A stretch of DNA of 64,000 nucleotides from Caballeronia sordidicola (GTDB lineage: Bacteria > Pseudomonadota > Gammaproteobacteria > Burkholderiales > Burkholderiaceae). The notes under the pieces were generated by a model that saw only the letters and a list, made by a program, of their open reading frames with translations, was not told the origin of the DNA and made no database searches. The DNA lies in contig NZ_MTHB01000063.1 of NCBI RefSeq assembly GCF_002220365.1, forward strand, positions 124,001 through 188,000. The letters are read 5' to 3'. The position numbers and the translations under genes are program-made. Below are positions 38,594 to 47,762 of this stretch, one piece after another (positions within the stretch are counted from its first letter, which is position 1; the number at the start of each line of letters is the position of its first letter).

Positions 38594-39034
38594 TCAGCGA
38601 CGCGTGGTCTTGCGAGCCGGCTTGGCGGCCGGTTCGTCGTCTTCTTCGTCGTCCGACACGCTCACCTGGGCGCCGCTGAAGCCACCCGAGCTCTGCAGCT
38701 TGACCCGCACGGGTTTGTCGCCCCAGACCTCTTCGAGGTTGTAGTACTGGCGCAGCGCCGGTTGGAGGATATGGACGACCGCGTCGCCGCAATCGACCAG
38801 CACCCACTCGCCGACTTCCTCGCCTTCGGTGCTGATGACGTCGCCGCCCAGCCCCTTGACCTTGTCGCGCACGCTGTTGGCGAGCGCCTTGGTCTGACGA
38901 TTCGAGGTGCCGCTCGCGACGATGACACGGTCGAAGAGGGCGGTCAGGTGGGTGGTGTTGAACACCTTGATGTCCTGCGCCTTGACGTCTTCCAGACCGT
39001 CGATGATCGCGCGTTGAAGCTTTGTGATTTCCAT
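38594..39034 (-). CDS. rsfS: Ribosome silencing factor RsfS
   Basis: Binds uL14 and blocks subunit joining when nutrients are scarce. The 146-residue product has the RsfS core ending near residue 115: DRVIVASGTSNRQTKALANS and GEWVLVDCGDAVVHIL. A charged C-terminal tail (DDEEDD then Lys/Arg-rich) follows, which is longer than in E. coli. The ATG at 39034 fits the family; the longer frame reaching 39208 overlaps nadD and was rejected. Distance to nadD is 16 bp. Confidence 0.95.
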   Translation of the reverse strand: MEITKLQRAIIDGLEDVKAQDIKVFNTTHLTALFDRVIVASGTSNRQTKALANSVRDKVKGLGGDVISTEGEEVGEWVLVDCGDAVVHILQPALRQYYNLEEVWGDKPVRVKLQSSGGFSGAQVSVSDDEEDDEPAAKPARKTTRR

Positions 39035-39050
39035 ATTTTTACCGATGGTT

Positions 39051-39773
39051 TTACCGATGATACAAGTGGTGTTGAACAATATAGTCCCATACGGCGGACG
39101 GTACATGACTCTCGGCGTCTCTCTCGCCCGCCGCGTGCGCCCGCAGGCGTTCTCCCAACTGCTCGCGGATCCCGGTCGCCGACACTTCCAGCTCCAGCGC
39201 GGAATCAATCAGCAGATGGCCGTGCGGCGTGGCTTGCAGGACCTCAGCCGGGGCGCTGCGCGCGGCAATCTCCACGGCTACGGCGGGAGAAACCGTTGAG
39301 ACGTCAAATCCTGCACGGGTTTCCACGCACACGTGCGCAAATTCGAACAGGCGTTTCCAGTCGCGCCATGAATCCAGGTGCACGAGCTGGTCGGCGCCGA
39401 TCAAGAGTGACAGCGACGCGTGCGCACCTTCTCGCGCGCGCCAGCGAGCCAGCGTCTCCACGGTATAGGTCGGGCCGTCGTGATCGATTTCATCGGTGGC
39501 GACGATGACTTGCAGCCCTTCTGCATGCAGCGAATCCGCCGCCGCGCGGGTCATGGCAAGCCGATGATGCGCGGCAGTTACATCCTTTTTCTGCCACGGC
39601 TGGCCAGCCGGCAACAGCACGAGTTCGGTCAGGTCGAGCAACTCGGCGAAACGGCGTGCAAGGGCCAGATGAGCGTCGTGAATCGGGTCGAACGTGCCGC
39701 CCAGCAAACCGACGCGTCGAGCACAAGGGAGGTTCGATTTCAGTGGACGGTCCTCTTCGGGGACAGATTGCAA
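39051..39773 (-). CDS. nadD: Nicotinate-nucleotide adenylyltransferase
   Basis: Adenylates nicotinate mononucleotide in NAD synthesis. Up to 240 residues, with the nucleotidyltransferase motif [17 protein letters not shown] and the C-terminal [10 protein letters not shown]. No ATG or GTG gives the family N-terminus. The open frame begins with a TTG at 39773 without a good ribosome site; a CTG at 39740 is preceded by GAGGA at 7 bases and could be the true start, giving 229 residues. The start is therefore uncertain while the gene is not. Confidence 0.92.
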   Translation of the reverse strand: MQSVPEEDRPLKSNLPCARRVGLLGGTFDPIHDAHLALARRFAELLDLTELVLLPAGQPWQKKDVTAAHHRLAMTRAAADSLHAEGLQVIVATDEIDHDGPTYTVETLARWRAREGAHASLSLLIGADQLVHLDSWRDWKRLFEFAHVCVETRAGFDVSTVSPAVAVEIAARSAPAEVLQATPHGHLLIDSALELEVSATGIREQLGERLRAHAAGERDAESHVPSAVWDYIVQHHLYHR

Positions 39774-39833
39774 CAGGTGCGGCGTTCAGGTCTCATAGTC
39801 TGCAGCTTTCTCGCGGCTTCTTGCGCAGTTCTT

Positions 39834-40757
39834 TTATAGCCACTCTCGCGCCACCAGGAAATCAGAGTAAAGCCGCGCTTCGGGCGTGTCCTGCTCCGGC
39901 TTCCAGTCATAGCGCCACGTTACAGCCGGCGGCATCGACATCAGGATGGACTCCGTTCGGCCGCCGCTTTGCAGCCCAAACAGCGTGCCACGGTCGAAGA
40001 CGAGGTTGAATTCCACGTAGCGGCCACGCCGGTACGTCTGAAATTCACGCTGCGCTTCGCTGTAAGGCGTGTCGCGCCGGCGTTCGATGATCGGCAGATA
40101 CGCGGCCAGGAAGCTGTCGCCCACACTGCGCACCATGGCGAACGCTTCGTCGAAGCCGGGTTCCGAGACGTCATCGAAGAAAATCCCGCCGACTCCGCGC
40201 GCTTCATTGCGATGCTTGAGATAAAAATACTCATCGCACCATTTCTTGAAACGCGGATACAGATCCGTGCCGAAGGGCGCCAGCGCATCCCGGCACACGC
40301 CGTGAAAATGCCGGGCGTCGTCCTCGTAGCCGTAATAAGGCGTGAGGTCCATGCCGCCGCCGAACCAGAACAGCGGGGGCTCCCCCGCTTTTGTCGCGAT
40401 CAGCAGCCGCACGTTCATGTGCACGGTAGGGCAGTGCGGATTGCGCGGATGCATGACAAGCGACACGCCCATGGCCTCGAAACCACGCCCGGTAAGTTGT
40501 GGACGCGCGGCGCTCGCCGAGGCTGGCAAGGCGTCGCCGGCTACATCGGAGAAACCGATGCCGCCACGTTCGAAAAACTGGCCGCCTTCAAGAATCCGCG
40601 TGCTGCCGCCCCCGCGCAACCGTTCTTCCGGGCCACGCTGCCAGGAATCGATGAGGAATTCGTTGCCGTCGAACGCCCCAAGCGCCTGCGCGATCTGCTT
40701 TTGCAAACCGGTCAGATAAGTGCGGACAGCTTGTACGTCGTAGGTTGGAGCGGACAT
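39834..40757 (-). CDS. hemF: Oxygen-dependent coproporphyrinogen III oxidase
   Basis: Aerobic decarboxylation of coproporphyrinogen III to protoporphyrinogen IX in haem synthesis. The 307-residue protein shows the family segments [59 protein letters not shown] and [20 protein letters not shown]. Full length. It lies 60 bp upstream of nadD and is separated from purD by a strong terminator. Confidence 0.97.
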   Translation of the reverse strand: MSAPTYDVQAVRTYLTGLQKQIAQALGAFDGNEFLIDSWQRGPEERLRGGGSTRILEGGQFFERGGIGFSDVAGDALPASASAARPQLTGRGFEAMGVSLVMHPRNPHCPTVHMNVRLLIATKAGEPPLFWFGGGMDLTPYYGYEDDARHFHGVCRDALAPFGTDLYPRFKKWCDEYFYLKHRNEARGVGGIFFDDVSEPGFDEAFAMVRSVGDSFLAAYLPIIERRRDTPYSEAQREFQTYRRGRYVEFNLVFDRGTLFGLQSGGRTESILMSMPPAVTWRYDWKPEQDTPEARLYSDFLVAREWL

Positions 40758-40850
40758 CGTGGACTGTTTTACGGCTTGCGGGAAAAAGGGCCTGGAGTTG
40801 AGCGGAGCCTGGTTTGCTCAAACTTGCCCGGTCCAGTGCGCGTTCTTTCT

Positions 40851-40886
40851 AAAACGCACTGCCGGACGCGAAGGTCCGGCAGTGCG
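40851..40886 (-). terminator. Rho-independent terminator downstream of purD
   Basis: A 13-bp perfect stem (arms 40855-40867 and 40874-40886, loop of 6). Read on the minus strand it is followed by TTTT. It lies about 105 bp after the purD stop and before hemF. Confidence 0.85.
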
Positions 40887-40931
40887 GTGCTCAATGTGCT
40901 GCGTTGTTGCGTTTTCTCGCGACGGTTTCTG

Positions 40932-40962
40932 GTCACTTGCCTAGTCACTTGCCTAGTCACTT
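40932..40962. repeat. 12-bp tandem repeat (GTCACTTGCCTA) after purD
   Basis: Two exact copies and a 7-base partial copy, between the purD stop and its terminator, so the array is in the transcribed 3' region. Confidence 0.85.
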
Positions 40963-40991
40963 TACCCGGCCACATTGCCAGCGGTTCCGCT

Positions 40992-42281
40992 TCAGCTCTG
41001 GCGTTCTGCCGCTTTACGGTTCAGCGCGCGATAACCAATGTCCCGCCGGTACTGCATGCCGTCAAACGCGATTTGGTTGATCGTATCGTAGACGACGGAC
41101 TGCGCGCCACGTACCGAGTCCGACAAACCCACGACGCACAGCACCCGTCCGCCCGATGTGCTGAGCTTGCCGTTTTCCAGCGTGGTGCCTGCATGGAAAG
41201 TCACGGCTTCCGGCGTCTGCGCAGGAATGCCATTGATCCGGTCACCCTTGCGCGGCGTGTCCGGGTAGTTATGCGCGGCCAGCACGACGCCGAGCGCCGT
41301 GCGCCGGTCCCATTCGATCTCCGCTGTCGCGAGCGTGCCGGCGATCGCCAGTTCCACGACCTTCGAGAAATCGCCCTTCAAGCGGGCCATGATTGGCTGC
41401 GTTTCCGGGTCACCCATCCGGCAATTGAATTCGAGCGTTTTCGGATTGCCGTGCGCGTCGATCATCAGGCCGGCGTACAGGAAACCGGTGTAGCGGATGC
41501 CTTCCTGTTCCATGCCACGCACCGTCGGCAGGATGATTTCGCGCATGACGCGGGCGTGCAGTTGCGGCGTGACGATAGGCGCGGGCGAATAGGCGCCCAT
41601 GCCGCCGGTGTTCGGGCCCTTGTCGCCGTCGAGCAAACGCTTGTGGTCCTGGCTCGACGCCAACGCCAGCACATGCTTACCGTCCACCATCACGATAAAG
41701 CTCGCTTCCTCGCCGTCCAGGAATTCCTCGATCACCACGCGCGCACCGGCGTCGCCCAGTTTGTTGTCGGCGAGCATGGAGTCGACGGCCGCGTGCGCTT
41801 CTTCAAGCGTTGTTGCCACGACCACGCCCTTACCGGCCGCGAGCCCGTCAGCCTTGATCACGATAGGCGCGCCTTTCGTGTCCAGATAAGCGTGGGCAGC
41901 GGCTATGTCCGTGAACGTTTCGTATTCCGCAGTCGGAATAGCGTGGCGCTTCATGAACGCTTTCGCGAAGTCCTTCGAGCTTTCCAGCTGCGCGGCTTCC
42001 TTGGTCGGGCCGAAAATCTTCAGGCCACGTGAGCGGAACAGGTTGACGATACCCGCCGCGAGCGGACCTTCGGGTCCAACCACGGTCAGCGCGATCTGCT
42101 CTTTCTCGGCGAAATCGGCGAGTGCGGCAGGATCGGTGATGTCGACATTGAGCAAACGCTCGTCCTGAGCCGTACCGCCGTTACCCGGCGCGACATAAAC
42201 CATCTGCACGCGCGGCGATTGCGCGAGTTTCCAAGCGAGCGCATGTTCGCGACCGCCGGAACCGACGACGAGTAACTTCAT
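40992..42281 (-). CDS. purD: Phosphoribosylamine-glycine ligase
   Basis: Second step of purine synthesis, an ATP-grasp enzyme. The 429-residue product has MKLLVVGSGGREHALAWKL, PTAEYETFTD, the ATP-binding VIKADGLAAGKGVVVATTLE near residue 145, and TLEFNCRMGDPETQPIM around residue 285. Full length, ATG start at 42281. Classic neighbour of yebC and hemF in Burkholderiaceae. Confidence 0.97.
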   Translation of the reverse strand: MKLLVVGSGGREHALAWKLAQSPRVQMVYVAPGNGGTAQDERLLNVDITDPAALADFAEKEQIALTVVGPEGPLAAGIVNLFRSRGLKIFGPTKEAAQLESSKDFAKAFMKRHAIPTAEYETFTDIAAAHAYLDTKGAPIVIKADGLAAGKGVVVATTLEEAHAAVDSMLADNKLGDAGARVVIEEFLDGEEASFIVMVDGKHVLALASSQDHKRLLDGDKGPNTGGMGAYSPAPIVTPQLHARVMREIILPTVRGMEQEGIRYTGFLYAGLMIDAHGNPKTLEFNCRMGDPETQPIMARLKGDFSKVVELAIAGTLATAEIEWDRRTALGVVLAAHNYPDTPRKGDRINGIPAQTPEAVTFHAGTTLENGKLSTSGGRVLCVVGLSDSVRGAQSVVYDTINQIAFDGMQYRRDIGYRALNRKAAERQS

Positions 42282-42870
42282 TTAAAACCTCGAAGATCTT
42301 AAGAAATGCATGGCGGCAGGAGGGCGGACCGGGTTGAATCGATTTGTACCAATTCGAGCCATTTAAACCAGTCTGCCGCACCTGATCCGCGGATATCTGC
42401 TTTGCCGTGCGCCGGCTCTTTGCCCGACGACTGCCGAATTCCCGCCGGGTGCATTGACGCGGGGAAGTGGTTCGCGCCATCACGCGGCTGCGTCACTCGA
42501 CTTCCCGGCTGTCAATCGCGGCTTCCGGCCAGGTTCGGCGCACCTCAACGACTGTACCTAGCCGGTATTTCAGGCCCATATTTCAGGCCCATATTTCGGG
42601 GGACATGGCCGGCGTGGTCCGCCGGCCTGCCTTTCACATAACGCGCCAGCCGGCGGATTTATTCACCCATGACCACCGCATTCGTCTGTGCACGTGTCCG
42701 GGCTCCGCTATTCAAACAAACGAATGAAACGCACCCGCTACCCATGCACCAATCGAGCCAGAAACGGGCGCTAGTGTCCAGCGTCCCGCGGGGCACATCC
42801 ATGCCCGTGCGGGCGTCAGGCAAGCGGGGCAGGCACGGCTTGGCGACGGGCCGGCTCATTTACCTGGCGA
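42282..42870. other. Intergenic region between yebC and purD
   Basis: No recognised gene. It contains a 13-bp repeat TATTTCAGGCCCA (two copies and a partial third, 42566-42597) and a perfect hairpin GGCCGGCG/CGCCGGCC at 42607-42627, with no T-run on either side. Open frames here look like shadows of GC-rich DNA. Confidence 0.45.
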
Positions 42871-43599
42871 TCATTCTTCGTCGATGGCTGCGTTGGTGTA
42901 CACCTCTTGCACGTCGTCCAGATTTTCCAGCGCGTCCAGCAATTTCTGCATTTTCGCCGCGTCCTCGCCGGTGAACTCGACTTCGCTCTGCGGCTTCATG
43001 ATGACTTCGGCCACTTCCGCCTTGAAGCCCGCAGCTTCCAGCGCGTCTTTCACCTTCTGGAAATCGTTGGCCGGGCAAACCACTTCGATGCTGCCGTCGT
43101 CATTGGTCACCACGTCGTCCGCGCCTGCCTCGAGCGCCGCTTCCATCAGCTTGTCTTCGGACGTGCCGGGAGCAAACAGGAACTGGCCGACGTGATCGAA
43201 CATGAACGCTACCGAGCCGTCCGTGCCCATGTTGCCGCCGAACTTCGAGAACGCGTGGCGGACCTCCGCCACAGTCCGGGTACGGTTGTCCGTCATGGTG
43301 TCCACGATGATGGCCGCGCCGCCGATACCGTAGCCCTCGTAGCGAATTTCTTCATACGTCGCGCCGTCGACACCACCCACGCCGCGCTGGATCGCGCGGT
43401 TGATGTTGTCCTTGGGCATGTTGGCGTCGTAGGCCTTTTCGACGGAGAGCCGCAGGCGCGGGTTCGTGTCCATTTCTCCGCCGCCCATGCGGGCCGCGAC
43501 CTGAATTTCCTTGATAAGACGCGTCCAGACCTTGCCACGCTTGGCATCGGTCGCCGCTTTCTTATGCTTGATGTTGGCCCATTTTGAATGACCCGCCAT
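42871..43599 (-). CDS. yebC: YebC/PmpR family protein
   Basis: A widespread protein described as transcriptional regulator and, more recently, as a translation factor acting on ribosome stalling. The 242-residue product starts [20 protein letters not shown] and has [20 protein letters not shown] and [15 protein letters not shown], matching the family throughout. The ATG at 43599 follows GAGAAAGG. An upstream GTG-type extension was rejected. Confidence 0.95.
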   Translation of the reverse strand: MAGHSKWANIKHKKAATDAKRGKVWTRLIKEIQVAARMGGGEMDTNPRLRLSVEKAYDANMPKDNINRAIQRGVGGVDGATYEEIRYEGYGIGGAAIIVDTMTDNRTRTVAEVRHAFSKFGGNMGTDGSVAFMFDHVGQFLFAPGTSEDKLMEAALEAGADDVVTNDDGSIEVVCPANDFQKVKDALEAAGFKAEVAEVIMKPQSEVEFTGEDAAKMQKLLDALENLDDVQEVYTNAAIDEE

Positions 43600-43867
43600 A
43601 CCTTTCTCCATCGCGCCCGAGTTTTTCTCGCACGCCTGTGTGTCAATAATGCCGCCCTATCCCGAAAACCGAAAAGGCGCTTTTCGACGGCCGGCATCTT
43701 ATGTTCGCGCTGCATGGTGGCAGGGCTTGAATGGCCGAGCGCGGCACGGCGCACGCCCTGTTTCGGGTTCTGCGGCGCCGGTCCGGTTGCTGATTTCCCC
43801 AAATTCACGATTCCGCGAACTCGGACCAACATATCCGCCTACCACGCGCTGCTTGCTAAATGGCGCC

Positions 43868-43958
43868 AGCCAATCCTGTCAGCCAATCCTGTCAGCCAAT
43901 CCTGTCAGCTAATCCCGTCAGCTAATCCCGTCAGCTAATCCCGTCAGCTAATCCTGTC
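43868..43958. repeat. 13-bp tandem array of seven copies between upp and yebC
   Basis: Seven head-to-tail copies of AGCCAATCCTGTC: the first three identical, the next three AGCTAATCCCGTC, the last AGCTAATCCTGTC. The variant distribution suggests growth by blocks. The array sits in the spacer between upp and yebC. The period is not a multiple of three and no spacers exist, so it is neither coding nor CRISPR. Confidence 0.95.
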
Positions 43959-44091
43959 CGCCAACCTAATGCACAAACTGCTTATTTGGCGGACCAGAAT
44001 TTTATCATGGCGCGCCGCTTCGGCAGGTGTCGGCCTTGCTCCGACGGCGCGCACGTCCTTTCAAGTTCCCGTGCCGGCGCTTGGTTTTGTG

Positions 44092-44745
44092 CTAGTTCTT
44101 CGTACCGAATAGCCGGTCGCCGGCGTCGCCCAGGCCGGGGACGATATACGCGTGCTCGTTCAGATGCGAGTCGAGCGAGGCCACGTAGAGCTTCACGTCC
44201 GGGTGGGCGTCCGAGAAAACCTTCACGCCTTCGGGCGCCGCAACCAGTGCCACGAAGATGATGTTTTCACCGAGCACCTTGCGCCGTTTCATCACGTCCA
44301 CGGCATGGACCGCCGAATAGCCGGTTGCGAGCATTGGGTCGCACAGGATGAATACGCGCTCTTCCAGATCGGGCGGCAGGCGCACGAGATATTCGACCGG
44401 CCGGTGATCCTCTGCGCGATAGACGCCGATATGGCCGACCCGCGCAGACGGAATCAGGTCGAGCAGCCCGTCCGACATGCCGATACCGGCCCGCAGCACC
44501 GGCACGATAGCCAGTTTCTTGCCGGCGATCACGGGCGAGTCTACGGTGACCAGCGGGGTTTCGACACGCTTCGTGGTCAGCGGCAGGTTGCGCGTGATTT
44601 CATAACCCATCAACAGCGTGATCTCGCGCAGCAACTCGCGAAACGTTCGCGTTGACGTGTCCTTGTCCCGCATGTGCGTCAGCTTGTGCTGGATCAGCGG
44701 GTGGCTGAGGATGAAGAGATTGGGAAAGCGGCTGTCCTGTTTCAT
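44092..44745 (-). CDS. upp: Uracil phosphoribosyltransferase
   Basis: Salvages uracil to UMP with PRPP. The 217-residue product has the family N-terminus with [39 protein letters not shown], and the PRPP loop [20 protein letters not shown]. Full length, ATG at 44745. Confidence 0.96.
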   Translation of the reverse strand: MKQDSRFPNLFILSHPLIQHKLTHMRDKDTSTRTFRELLREITLLMGYEITRNLPLTTKRVETPLVTVDSPVIAGKKLAIVPVLRAGIGMSDGLLDLIPSARVGHIGVYRAEDHRPVEYLVRLPPDLEERVFILCDPMLATGYSAVHAVDVMKRRKVLGENIIFVALVAAPEGVKVFSDAHPDVKLYVASLDSHLNEHAYIVPGLGDAGDRLFGTKN

Positions 44746-45069
44746 GGAATTCGCGCGGTTGCCGCGGCATTAAGTGTGGATTCGGGTGAGTCGGGTGATT
44801 CGTTCAATTCTGAAGCCGCGCCGGTTTTGCATGCCTGCGCTCAAGCAATGACGCCAGTTTACCCAAATTAGGCGCGCCTAAAGCGGAGATTGCGGGCGAT
44901 AGGCCATCCGGTTTATTGCGCGGCCGACGTCCGATCCCTCATTCTTCTAGAATTGCATCACGCGGTCCGCACGAACGGACGGCGAGCCAGGATTCGGCAC
45001 AAGACTTCATTACCCCGGTTTTAATCGGTTTCCACCGGTTTCAACGCGGGCAACCAGAAAGGGACAGCA
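44746..45069. other. Intergenic region between divergent upp and SDR genes
   Basis: No gene seen. It must hold promoters in both directions. A direct repetition CGGTTTTAATCGGTTTCCAC then CGGTTTCAAC just before 45069 is the only structure noted. Confidence 0.4.
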
Positions 45070-45849
45070 ATGGACATGGGAATCAAGGGGCGCACGGCGC
45101 TCGTGTGCGCGGCCAGCAAGGGTTTGGGGCGCGGTTGTGCCGAGGCGCTGGCGGCCGAGGGCGTCAACCTCGTGATCGTGGCGCGCACGGCGGGACCGCT
45201 TGAGGCCACGGCCGAGCATCTTCGTGCAAGCTTTGGTGTGAATGTGACGGCGGTGGCGTGCGACATCACCACGGCTGAAGGCCACGCCGCGGCGCTGGCC
45301 GCGTGTCCTGCGCCGGACATTCTCGTGAACAACGCCGGTGGGCCGCCGCCGGGGGATTTCAGGCAATTCTCGCGCGACGACTGGATCAAGGCGCTTGATT
45401 CGAACATGCTGACGCCGATCGAACTCATCAAACAGACGCTGGACGGCATGATCGAGCGCGGCTTTGGACGCATTGTGAATATCACGAGTTCGTCGGTGAA
45501 GGCGCCTATCGACGTGCTGGGTCTGTCGAACGGTGCCCGTTCAGGGTTGACGGGTTTTGTCGCGGGCTTGTCGCGCAAGGTCGCGGCGACCGGCGTCACG
45601 ATCAACAACCTGCTGCCGGGCTCCTTCGATACCGACCGGCTCGTCACTACCTTCGAGGCGGACGCGAAGGCGAACAACATTTCCTTTGAAGAGGCCAAGA
45701 AGCGCCGCATGAGCCGGCTGCCCGCGGGCCGCTTCGGTACGCCGGAGGAGTTCGGCCGAGCGTGCGCGTATTTGTGCAGCGTCCACGCGGGCTACATCAC
45801 GGGGCAAAACCTGCTGATCGACGGCGGTGCTTATCCGGGCACGTATTGA
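45070..45849 (+). CDS. SDR family oxidoreductase-like protein with atypical active site
   Basis: A 259-residue Rossmann protein of the short-chain dehydrogenase superfamily (FabG-like). The cofactor motif region reads ALVCAASKGLGRGCAEALA, followed by ILVNNAGGPPPGDF and RIVNITSSSVKAP. Where classical members have YxxxK the sequence is LSNGARSGLTG, so the catalytic Tyr and Lys are missing. A FabG-like subgroup lacking the usual catalytic tetrad is known, so this may be a natural variant with other chemistry or none. The ATG at 45070 is followed 54 bp after the gene end by mgsA. Confidence 0.88.
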   Translation: MDMGIKGRTALVCAASKGLGRGCAEALAAEGVNLVIVARTAGPLEATAEHLRASFGVNVTAVACDITTAEGHAAALAACPAPDILVNNAGGPPPGDFRQFSRDDWIKALDSNMLTPIELIKQTLDGMIERGFGRIVNITSSSVKAPIDVLGLSNGARSGLTGFVAGLSRKVAATGVTINNLLPGSFDTDRLVTTFEADAKANNISFEEAKKRRMSRLPAGRFGTPEEFGRACAYLCSVHAGYITGQNLLIDGGAYPGTY

Positions 45850-45903
45850 TCGCCGAATCTCATAAAAATAATCCTATAAAACATCATAACCGGGAGACAT
45901 TCG

Positions 45904-46290
45904 ATGAACCCACGCGTCGCGCTGATTGCGCACGACATGAAGAAAGATGACATCGTGGCGCTGGCCGGCGAATTTGCGGCCACGCTGGCACAGTGCCGGT
46001 TGGTGGCGACCGGCACGACCGGTGCGCGCATTGCTGCAGCCCATGGTCTGGAGGTCGAGCGCAAGCTCTCCGGACCGTTCGGCGGCGACCTGCAGATTGG
46101 CGCTGAACTGGCAGAGGGGAAGGTTGACGTGGTGGTTTTCCTGCGCGACCCCATGACACCGCAGCCGCACGAGCCGGACATCAATGCGCTGGTACGCGCG
46201 TGCGACGTTCACAACGTGGCGTGCGCGACGAATCTCGCGACAGCACGCATGATTCTCGATGATCTGAAGCTACGCCTGGACCGGGTTTAG
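45904..46290 (+). CDS. mgsA: Methylglyoxal synthase
   Basis: Converts dihydroxyacetone phosphate to methylglyoxal. The 128-residue protein has [14 protein letters not shown] near the N-terminus, the phosphate-binding [20 protein letters not shown] with the catalytic Asp, and [18 protein letters not shown]. The ribosome site GGGAGA precedes the ATG. Close to a dehydrogenase and a quinone oxidoreductase that could deal with reactive carbonyls; this link is inference. Confidence 0.95.
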   Translation: MNPRVALIAHDMKKDDIVALAGEFAATLAQCRLVATGTTGARIAAAHGLEVERKLSGPFGGDLQIGAELAEGKVDVVVFLRDPMTPQPHEPDINALVRACDVHNVACATNLATARMILDDLKLRLDRV

Positions 46291-46343
46291 GCCGCGCTGA
46301 ATAGTGACTGGTGACCGGCTGACGCCGGCAAAAGGAGACAAGG

Positions 46344-47318
46344 GTGACAAAGGCAATTCGATTCGATAAAACCGGTGGTCCGGAAGTGATGAAATGGGTC
46401 GACGTCGAAGTGGGCGAGCCGGGCAAGGGCGAGATCCGCGTGAAACATCATGCGGTCGGCTTGAATTTCATCGACGTGTACTTTCGTACCGGGCTATACC
46501 CCATGCCGCTGCCGGGTGGACTCGGCATGGAAGCGGCCGGCGAGGTAACTGCGCTCGGCGAAGGCGTGACAGGTTTCAAGGTGGGCGACCGGGTGGCTTA
46601 CGCATCGCGGCCGCCGGGCGCTTATGCGCAGGAACGGGTCATGTCGGCGCAGTATGTCGTGCCCCTTCCCGATTCCATAGCGTACGAGGATGCGGCGTCG
46701 GTGATGTTGCAGGGTCTGACCGCGCAATATCTGTTGCGACGGACGTATCGCGTGAAAGCCGGCGATACGATCCTGATCCACGCGGCGGCGGGGGGCGTAG
46801 GCATGCTCGCGTGCCAGTGGGCGAAGGCGCTTGGTGCGACGGTGATCGGTACGGTTGGATCGGACGAGAAGGCCGAACTCGCGAAGGCACACGGCTGCGA
46901 TCATCCGATCGTCTATACCCGCGAGGATTTCACGAAGCGGGTGCGCGAGATCACGAACGGCGCAGGCGTGCCGGTGGTCTACGACTCAATCGGCAAGGAC
47001 ACCTATACGGCATCACTCGACTGCCTCGCACCTTTGGGTATGTTCGTGAGTTTCGGCAATACATCGGGGCCGTTGCCACCCATCGATTCGTCCGAGTTCG
47101 CCGGGCGTGGTTCGCTGTATTTCACACGGCCCACGTTGTTCAGCTATATCGCCAAACGCAGCGATCTCGAGGAGATGACGGGTGAACTGTTCAATGTGTT
47201 GAGTACAGGCCAGGTCAAGACGAGCGTGCGGCAGCGGTATCCGCTGGCCGAAGCGGCAAAGGCGCACGAAGAGTTGGAGGCGCGCCGAACCACGGGATCG
47301 ACAATTTTCCTGCCCTGA
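46344..47318 (+). CDS. qorA: NADPH:quinone oxidoreductase, zinc-free MDR family
   Basis: Reduces quinones and other electrophilic carbonyls with NADPH. The 324-residue product has the N-terminal GroES-like domain with NFIDVYFRTGLYP, LQGLTAQYLLRRTYRV, and the Rossmann segment ILIHAAAGGVGMLACQWAKA near residue 145. No zinc-binding Cys cluster is visible. The start is GTG at 46344, preceded by AAGGAG. It lies 53 bp after mgsA. Confidence 0.92.
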   Translation: MTKAIRFDKTGGPEVMKWVDVEVGEPGKGEIRVKHHAVGLNFIDVYFRTGLYPMPLPGGLGMEAAGEVTALGEGVTGFKVGDRVAYASRPPGAYAQERVMSAQYVVPLPDSIAYEDAASVMLQGLTAQYLLRRTYRVKAGDTILIHAAAGGVGMLACQWAKALGATVIGTVGSDEKAELAKAHGCDHPIVYTREDFTKRVREITNGAGVPVVYDSIGKDTYTASLDCLAPLGMFVSFGNTSGPLPPIDSSEFAGRGSLYFTRPTLFSYIAKRSDLEEMTGELFNVLSTGQVKTSVRQRYPLAEAAKAHEELEARRTTGSTIFLP

Positions 47319-47762
47319 TAAAAGCGCGAGGGAACGGACAGGGCGGATGCGGCATTCTTTCGTGCCGCGTCGTCGATTGCGGTTACGGCGAATGCAGGTG
47401 AATGGAAGTAGTCAGCGCATCACTCGACGCAGAGGACCGTTTGCGATCCGCGTTATTCAAGTGTCGGCTGTAAGACCACCGCCACAAAGCGTCGCTGCGA
47501 AGGTCTTGCGCAGCGCCATTTACACAATCTTTACGTCCGTATCCCGATCTTTGACCCGCCTTTTACGTGGGCGCGCTTAATGTTCGGGCCATCGTTCAGC
47601 ACTTGGGGAAAATACCCGGCAGCAGACCCAGTATCGGCCTCGATGCCGGAGACAAGAACCCTACCGGCTCGTCATACCAGGAAAGCCGCGTGCCAGTATG
47701 TTGATGTTGAAACGAAGAAACCGAACCTCGCCTCGGATGCGATTGCTCCAAAAAGCTAAAAA
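47319..47762. promoter_or_regulatory. Upstream region of kdpD with TTTAC-rich repeats
   Basis: No gene is recognisable here. Between 47519 and 47580 three TTTAC motifs recur (TTTACACAA, CTTTACGTC, TTTTACGTG) in a GC-rich context. KdpE sites upstream of kdp operons are T-rich with TTTAC-type sequence, so this could be a KdpE-controlled promoter left in front of kdpD; that is inference. About 180 bp separate it from the kdpD start. Confidence 0.4.

Noticed and set aside
39969..42032. 687-residue open frame on the plus strand across hemF and purD
   Set aside because: Runs antisense through two conserved genes and across their terminator, without motifs.
43868..43958. Possible CRISPR array
   Set aside because: Units are 13 bp and directly adjacent, with no spacers and no cas genes nearby; it is a tandem repeat.
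47581..47762. Remnant of kdpC in front of kdpD
   Set aside because: I translated all three frames and found no convincing match to the KdpC core, so the deletion idea rests only on gene context and promoter-like sequence.
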